47,433 bases of DNA from Mycobacterium sherrisii. Its GTDB lineage: Bacteria > Actinomycetota > Actinomycetes > Mycobacteriales > Mycobacteriaceae. The translations under genes and the position numbers were made by a program. The DNA lies in the NCBI RefSeq assembly GCF_002102355.1, contig NZ_LQPT01000117.1, forward strand, positions 1-47,433, in the 5' to 3' direction. How positions within the stretch are numbered: position 1 is the first letter of the stretch; each line of letters starts with the position of its first letter. Below the pieces are notes generated by a model, which made no database searches, was not told the origin of the DNA, and saw nothing but the letters and a program-made list of their open reading frames with translations. Positions 42,691 to 47,433 of this stretch are shown here, in pieces.

Positions 42691-43403
42691 GATCTCGATG
42701 CTACGCGGGCAGCGCCGCCGCTTCCCACCGGTAAGTCATGGGCTTGCACCGGCACGACGCCGTCGAGGGCGTCGCAGACGGCCTGCGCAACGGCGGCGCG
42801 GACGTCGGCCACGGCGACGGTGCGGCCGAGTTCGGCGGACAACGACGTCACGCCGGCGTCGCTGATGCCGCAGGGCACGATGGGGGTGAAGGCGCTCAAG
42901 TCGCAGTCGCAATTGACCGCGAAGCCGTGCAGCGTCGTCGCCCGCGAGACCCGCACGCCGATCGCGGCGACCTTGCGGGCGGGCCGTCCGGGTACCCACA
43001 CGCCGGAGCGGCCCTCGACCCGGCCGGCATCCAGGCCTAGGTCGTAACACACCTTGATCAACGACTCCTCAAGTCGCCGAACATAATTCACCACGTCGAG
43101 AGGTTCCGCCAGCCCGATGATCGGGTAGCCGACCAACTGACCGGGGCCGTGCCAGGTGATCTTGCCGCCCCGGTCGGTGTCGATGACGGGGGTGCCTCGA
43201 AAGTCGGGGCCCGGCCGCTCGTGCGGCTCGGTGCGCCGTCCGGCCGTGTACACGGGCGGGTGCTCGAGCAGCAGCAGCGTGTCCGGGCCGCCGTCGGCCC
43301 TGACGTCGACCAAATCGCGCTGCAGCTGCCAGGCGGTGCGATAGTCGACCGTGCCGAGCTGGCGGACGTCGATCGCGCCGGTCTGCGACCGGATTGAAGT
43401 CAT
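42687..43403 (-). CDS. lipB: Octanoyl-ACP:protein octanoyltransferase LipB
   Basis: LipB moves octanoate from ACP to the lysine of lipoyl domains, before LipA acts. The 238-residue protein from ATG 43403 has the LipB blocks: [40 protein letters not shown], the catalytic lysine in [20 protein letters not shown] and the catalytic cysteine in [20 protein letters not shown]. The frame stays open upstream to 43511, but the shorter start fits family length. lipB and lipA overlap (GTGA) and are clearly co-expressed. Confidence 0.95.
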   Translation of the reverse strand: MTSIRSQTGAIDVRQLGTVDYRTAWQLQRDLVDVRADGGPDTLLLLEHPPVYTAGRRTEPHERPGPDFRGTPVIDTDRGGKITWHGPGQLVGYPIIGLAEPLDVVNYVRRLEESLIKVCYDLGLDAGRVEGRSGVWVPGRPARKVAAIGVRVSRATTLHGFAVNCDCDLSAFTPIVPCGISDAGVTSLSAELGRTVAVADVRAAVAQAVCDALDGVVPVQAHDLPVGSGGAARVASRS

Positions 43404-43594
43404 GGTCGCGAGGTTACTCGGGTGGGCTTGGTCGGCGGATCGTCGGTCGGATCGACGGGAGGGCATGTGTGTTTTTGCCCGCCTTTGAGCGACAAATCGC
43501 CGTGGGTTCACACTCGGTAATCTCTTGTGCCACTTACGTTTCTGTAATCACACCGGACGGCTTTTTGTCGGTGGGCGGGCTTAGTTTCGTCGAT

Positions 43595-44971
43595 ATGAGC
43601 ACCAGTGTTGTCGCCGACGACGACGTCGCCACCGCGGCGTTCGAGGGGTTGTATGCCGCGCTGGACACCGTGCTGGGGCTCGACACCCACATGCTGCACA
43701 CCCGGGAACGGCTGACGATGCTGCGACACTACGAGCGCGTGCGTCGGCTGCTGTGCGCGGGGGAGCACCCGCTGATCAACCAGCTCGCCCAAGAGGCCAC
43801 TCCCGAGGAGTTGGGCGGCAAGCTGTCCCACGCGGTCGCCGACGCGACGTTGATCAGCCGCGCCGAGGCCGGCAGGCGGGTTCGCGAAGCCGCTGATCTC
43901 GGCGAGCGGCGCGCATTGACCGGTGAACCGTTGGCACCGGTGTTGGCCGCGACGGCCAAGGAGCTGCGGTCCGGAAAGTTGGGCCGCGAGCATGTGGCGA
44001 TCATTCGCCGGTTCTACCACCAACTGCCGGGCTGGATCGACAGCGAGACCCGCACGCAAGCCGAAGCCGACCTGGCCCGATTGGCCACGCAATATCGGCC
44101 CGAGCAGCTGGTCGGGTTCGCCGAGCACCTCACCGACTGCCTCAACCCCGACGGCAGCTTCACCGACGACGACCGTGCCCATCGGCGCGGATTGACGCTG
44201 GGCAAGCAGCAGGCCGATGGCATGTCCGCCCTGACCGGTTGGCTCACCCCGGAGGCCCGCGCCACGCTGGAGGCGGTGTTGGCCAAACTGGCCGCCCCCG
44301 GCATGTGCAACCCCGACGACCAAACCCCATGTGTCGACGGTGCGCCCACTCAAGACGCGATCGATCACGATCCCCGCTCGGCCGCCCAACGCCATCACGA
44401 TGGCTTCAATGCCGCCTTGCGCGCGGTCTTGGCCTCCGGTCAGTTGGGGCAGCACAACGGGTTACCGGCCGCCATCATCGTGACGACCACCCTGGACGAG
44501 CTCGAAGCCGTTGCCGGGCACGGCATTACCGGCGCCGGCACCCGGTTGCCCATCACCGACGTGATCCGGCTGGCCCGGCATGCCCATCACTACCTGGCCG
44601 TATTCGACAACGCCAAACCCGTGGCCCTGTACCACACCAAACGCCTGGCCTCACCGGGACAACGCATCGTGCTCTACGCCAAAGACCGTGGCTGCAGCGC
44701 ACCCGGCTGCGACGTCGGCGGTTACTACTGCGAAGTCCACCACGTCACGGACTACGCACAGTGCCACAGCACCGGCATCGACAACCTGACATTGGCCTGC
44801 GGGCCTCACCATCGCCTCCTGCGGCCGCGCGGCTGGACCACCCGCAAGCGTGCCAACGGCGATACCGAATGGATCCCGCCGCCGCACTTGGACCGCGGCC
44901 AACCCCGCGTCAACCCCTATCACCACCCCGATAAACTGCTCCACCAGCCAGACGACGACGAAGGCGCGTAG
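43595..44971 (+). CDS. 13E12-type DUF222/HNH endonuclease-domain protein
   Basis: The 458-residue protein from ATG 43595 has an N-terminal DUF222 region (residues ~20-320, [20 protein letters not shown], then [20 protein letters not shown]) and a C-terminal HNH motif ([20 protein letters not shown], then [13 protein letters not shown]). Proteins of this type are encoded by the REP13E12 repeats of M. tuberculosis, which mark prophage-like integration hotspots and spread in many copies. From memory the M. tuberculosis counterparts of the flanking genes (lipB and Rv2216) are adjacent, so this is probably an insertion. The coding sequence itself is intact. The product is a likely nuclease of unknown role. 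Confidence 0.9.
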   Translation: MSTSVVADDDVATAAFEGLYAALDTVLGLDTHMLHTRERLTMLRHYERVRRLLCAGEHPLINQLAQEATPEELGGKLSHAVADATLISRAEAGRRVREAADLGERRALTGEPLAPVLAATAKELRSGKLGREHVAIIRRFYHQLPGWIDSETRTQAEADLARLATQYRPEQLVGFAEHLTDCLNPDGSFTDDDRAHRRGLTLGKQQADGMSALTGWLTPEARATLEAVLAKLAAPGMCNPDDQTPCVDGAPTQDAIDHDPRSAAQRHHDGFNAALRAVLASGQLGQHNGLPAAIIVTTTLDELEAVAGHGITGAGTRLPITDVIRLARHAHHYLAVFDNAKPVALYHTKRLASPGQRIVLYAKDRGCSAPGCDVGGYYCEVHHVTDYAQCHSTGIDNLTLACGPHHRLLRPRGWTTRKRANGDTEWIPPPHLDRGQPRVNPYHHPDKLLHQPDDDEGA

Positions 44972-45023
44972 CGATGAAGTCCCGGGAGCGACGCGAGGGC
45001 GCAACTCCGTGACCACCAGCGGC

Positions 45024-45935
45024 TTAGTCGTGGTCGCGCCGGGCGGTGGCATACGCCAACGCCTCGCCAATCGTGTTGTGGTGGAACTGAAAACCGGCCC
45101 GCTCCAGAGCCGACGGGATGGCGCGCTGACCGGTGAGCAGACCCTCGTCGGCGAACTCGCCGAGCGCGGCCCGCACGACGAAGGCGGGCAACACCATCGG
45201 CGACGGACGATTGACCGTGCTGCCGAATGCGGTGGTGAACTCGGCGTTGGTGACCGGCGCCGGCCCGGTCAGGTTCACCGGACCGGACAGCGACGGGTGA
45301 CTGATCGCGAACAGCAAGGCTCGGACCTCGTCTTCGAGGCTGATCCACGACATGTACTGACGGCCGCTGCCCAGCCGGGCGCCCAGCCCCAGCGCGAACA
45401 ACGGTCGCATCCGGCGCACGGCCCCACCCGCCGCGGCCAGCACCAGGCCGGTGCGGGCCAGCACCACGCGCACCCCGCCGTACTGCGCCGGTAACGTCGC
45501 CGCCTCCCAGTCCTCACACAGCCGGGCCAGGAAACCCGTTCCGGCGCGGTCGTTTTCGTCGACGACACGGTCCTTGGTGTCGCCGTAGAACCCGACCGCG
45601 CTGGCATTGATCAGCGTCTCGACACCGGCGTCGGCGACCGCCGCCGCCAGCACCTCGGTGGGGGTGATGCGGCTGTCCCGCAGACTCTGCTTGAAGGCCC
45701 CCGACCACCGACGCTGCCCGACGTTGACGCCGCACAGATTGACGACGGCGTCGACCGCGGCGAGCGCGTCGGGATCGAACTCGCCGTTCTCCGGATTCCA
45801 GTGCAGCTCATCGGGATTCGCCGGGGTGCGGCGCACAATGCGCAACACGCGATGATCCGCGGCGCGCAGCGCCGCAGCCAGGGCGGAACCGATCAGGCCG
45901 GAGGAACCCGCGATAGCGATGACGGGCTTGGCCAA
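45024..45935 (-). CDS. NAD(P)-binding epimerase, TIGR01777/SDR39U1 type
   Basis: The 303-residue protein has an N-terminal Rossmann motif ([21 protein letters not shown]-x-x-G-x-x-G), the family blocks [20 protein letters not shown] and [20 protein letters not shown] with the Y-G-D segment, then [20 protein letters not shown] and the C-terminal DUF1731-like part ([40 protein letters not shown]). It is an extended short-chain dehydrogenase of unknown substrate, conserved next to lipB and dlaT in mycobacteria (Rv2216 in M. tuberculosis). It is 14 bp downstream of the dlaT gene on the same strand, and so likely in its operon. Confidence 0.9.
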   Translation of the reverse strand: MAKPVIAIAGSSGLIGSALAAALRAADHRVLRIVRRTPANPDELHWNPENGEFDPDALAAVDAVVNLCGVNVGQRRWSGAFKQSLRDSRITPTEVLAAAVADAGVETLINASAVGFYGDTKDRVVDENDRAGTGFLARLCEDWEAATLPAQYGGVRVVLARTGLVLAAAGGAVRRMRPLFALGLGARLGSGRQYMSWISLEDEVRALLFAISHPSLSGPVNLTGPAPVTNAEFTTAFGSTVNRPSPMVLPAFVVRAALGEFADEGLLTGQRAIPSALERAGFQFHHNTIGEALAYATARRDHD

Positions 45936-45949
45936 TTCAGCAAGCCTTT

Positions 45950-47433
45950 CTAGAGCCCCAGATCGGCCTCGAACGCTCCCTCTTCAAGCCGGTGCTTGAT
46001 CGTGGTGAGGAATCGTCCGGCATCGGCCCCGTCGATCAGCCGATGGTCGTAGGTCAGCGGCAGGTAGCACACCGAGCGCACACCGATCGACTCGTTACCG
46101 AACTCGTCGACGATCACCCGCGGCCGCTTGACGATGGCGCCGGTGCCCAACATGGCCGCCTGCGGCGGGACCAGGATCGGGGTGTCGAAAAGCGCGCCCT
46201 GGCTGCCGATGTTGGTGATGGTGAACGTGCCGCCGGACAACTCGTCGGGCTTGAGGTTGCCCGACCGGGCTCGCTCGGCGATGTCGGCGATCGCGCGGGC
46301 CAGCCCCGCCAACGACAGGTCGCCGGCGTTGTGGACCACGGGGGAGAGCAGGCCCTGGTCGGTGTCGACCGCGAAGCCGAGGTGCTCGGCGTCGTAGTAG
46401 GTGATCTCCTTGGTGTCCTCGTTGTAGCTGGCGTTGACGTTCGGGTGCGCCTTCAACGCGTCGATCACCGCCTTGGCGATGAACGGCAGGTAGGTCAGGT
46501 TCACCCCCTCGCGCTCGGCGAACGCCGTCTTGGCCCGCGCCCGCAGGCCCACGATGCGGGTCATGTCGACCTCGTGGGTCTGGGTGAGCTGCGCGGTCGC
46601 CTGCAACGACTCGCGCGTCTTCTTGGCGGTCAGCTGGCGGATCCGGCTGGCCTTTTGCGTGGTGCCACGCAGGTGGGCCAGCGCGGGGGACGGGGCCGGC
46701 GCGGCCGCCGGAGCCTTGGCCGGCGGCGCGGCGGCGGCCGGCGCAGCCGGGGCGGCGGGCGCCTGCTGCGCCTGTTGCTTCTGCTGCGCGGCGGCCAGCA
46801 CGTCCTGCTTGCGGATGCGGCCACCGACGCCGGTGCCCTTCACCTCGACCAGGTCGATGTTGTGTTCACTGGCCAGTTTCCGCACCAGCGGGGTGACGTA
46901 CGGAGTGCCGTCGCCCTGCGCGGCCGGCGCAGGCTGGGCCGCTGCGGGCTTAGGGGCCGGCGCCGGTGCGGGTTCCGGCTTCGGCGCGGCCGGGGCCGCG
47001 GCCCTGGTCTGCGGGGCGGGTTCGCGCTCGGGCGCAGGGGAAGGCTCGGGCTCCTTGGGCTCAGGGGAAGGCTCGGGCTCCTCGGGCTCCTTGGGCGCGG
47101 GGGAAGGCTCGGCCGCGGCGGGCGCTGCCGAAGCGCTGCCGATCCGGGCCAACTCACCGCCCACCGGCACGGTGGCGTCCTCGTCGGCGGTGATACTGAG
47201 CAGCACCCCGGCCACCGGTGACGGAATCTCGGTGTCCACCTTGTCGGTCGACACCTCCACCAGTGCCTCGTCGACCTGCACCGAGTCGCCGACCTTCTTC
47301 AGCCAGCGCGTGACGGTGCCCTCGGTGACGGACTCGCCGAGCTCCGGCATCAGCACCGGTGTCGCGTCACCGCCGCCCGCGCTCGGGGGCGCCGGCTCCG
47401 GCTCGGCCTTCGGCGCGGGGGCGGGCTCGGGAG
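45950..47433 (-). CDS. dlaT: Dihydrolipoamide acyltransferase E2 (DlaT/SucB), 5' end outside window
   Basis: The frame is open through the right edge, so the N-terminal lipoyl domain is not seen. What is here: an Ala/Pro linker at the edge, a lipoyl domain with the lysine in [20 protein letters not shown] (codon at 47240-47242), a Glu/Pro-rich linker with internal repeats, the peripheral-subunit-binding domain ([20 protein letters not shown], then [17 protein letters not shown]), a second Ala/Pro linker and the catalytic domain ending in the active-site H-R-x-x-D-G ([20 protein letters not shown]). The M. tuberculosis orthologue (Rv2215) serves pyruvate dehydrogenase and the peroxynitrite reductase system. 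Confidence 0.93.
   Translation of the reverse strand, partial: PEPAPAPKAEPEPAPPSAGGGDATPVLMPELGESVTEGTVTRWLKKVGDSVQVDEALVEVSTDKVDTEIPSPVAGVLLSITADEDATVPVGGELARIGSASAAPAAAEPSPAPKEPEEPEPSPEPKEPEPSPAPEREPAPQTRAAAPAAPKPEPAPAPAPKPAAAQPAPAAQGDGTPYVTPLVRKLASEHNIDLVEVKGTGVGGRIRKQDVLAAAQQKQQAQQAPAAPAAPAAAAPPAKAPAAAPAPSPALAHLRGTTQKASRIRQLTAKKTRESLQATAQLTQTHEVDMTRIVGLRARAKTAFAEREGVNLTYLPFIAKAVIDALKAHPNVNASYNEDTKEITYYDAEHLGFAVDTDQGLLSPVVHNAGDLSLAGLARAIADIAERARSGNLKPDELSGGTFTITNIGSQGALFDTPILVPPQAAMLGTGAIVKRPRVIVDEFGNESIGVRSVCYLPLTYDHRLIDGADAGRFLTTIKHRLEEGAFEADLGL
47037..47112. repeat. Imperfect tandem repeat in the E2 linker
   Basis: The unit GGGGAAGGCTCGGGCTCC recurs at about 47037, 47073 and (partly) 47098, encoding Glu-Pro-Ser-Pro linker repeats in dlaT. 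Copy number may vary between strains. Confidence 0.6.

Overview
The window reads as chromosome of a slow-growing Mycobacterium outside the M. tuberculosis complex. The evidence is high GC, GTG and TTG starts, two PPE-family genes, 13E12-type HNH and haemophore genes, and a long block whose gene order and relative orientation match, from memory, H37Rv Rv2215 (dlaT) to Rv2236c (cobD) read in reverse. No species is assigned, and no homology search was possible. Comparisons with M. tuberculosis are from memory.

Layout. (1) 1-2170 is an accessory island: a 5'-truncated IS110-type transposase, a small membrane protein of a type I associate with actinobacterial mobile DNA, and a frameshifted helix-turn-helix gene. 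(2) 2297-9840 is lineage-variable: a PAS-ANTAR antiterminator divergent from a His/Ala-rich coiled-coil protein, two orphan PPE-SVP genes flanking an FAD oxidoreductase and a LysR regulator, then a DUF202 membrane protein. (3) 10006-12261 is a NarL-type response regulator and its sensor kinase. (4) 12703-15801 holds a secreted DUF732 protein, an epoxide hydrolase, a frameshifted VOC gene, a decayed MpaB-like oxygenase and a possible 30-residue membrane peptide. (5) 15840-23502 has cobD convergent with the ptkA-ptpA-SURF1 run, then cobC, Nif3-like, zinc-ribbon, RNase HI/phosphatase and TetR genes with 4-base overlaps. (6) rnpB at 23542-23958. (7) 23968-30993 carries CYTH-CHAD, small secreted proteins, a haemophore-like protein, panB, and tandem exported serine hydrolases (hip1/caeA and a paralogue). 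(8) 31232-40320 is the nitrogen block: glnA2, glnE, a thioesterase, an F420-type oxidoreductase, a DoxX-like membrane protein and glnA1. (9) 40465-47433 holds an RDD protein, DUF4191, the lipoate genes lipA and lipB, an inserted 13E12/HNH gene, an epimerase, and the lipoylated E2 subunit dlaT, cut by the window edge.

How the genes work together. GlnE is the adenylyltransferase for GlnA1, which keeps the target tyrosine (Y406). GlnA2 has tryptophan (W376) at that position. LipB and LipA make the lipoyl group carried by the nearby E2. PtkA phosphorylates PtpA on Y128/Y129 in M. tuberculosis, and both residues are present here.

No strong new multi-gene defence or biosynthetic system was found. 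The best second looks are the DNA-level signals: a strand-diagnostic hairpin behind glnA1, an Asp/His-rich insert with a 12-bp tandem repeat in the CHAD protein, an AT-rich inverted repeat at 12328-12382, three single-base frameshifts that may be decay or assembly error, and several small unannotated proteins.
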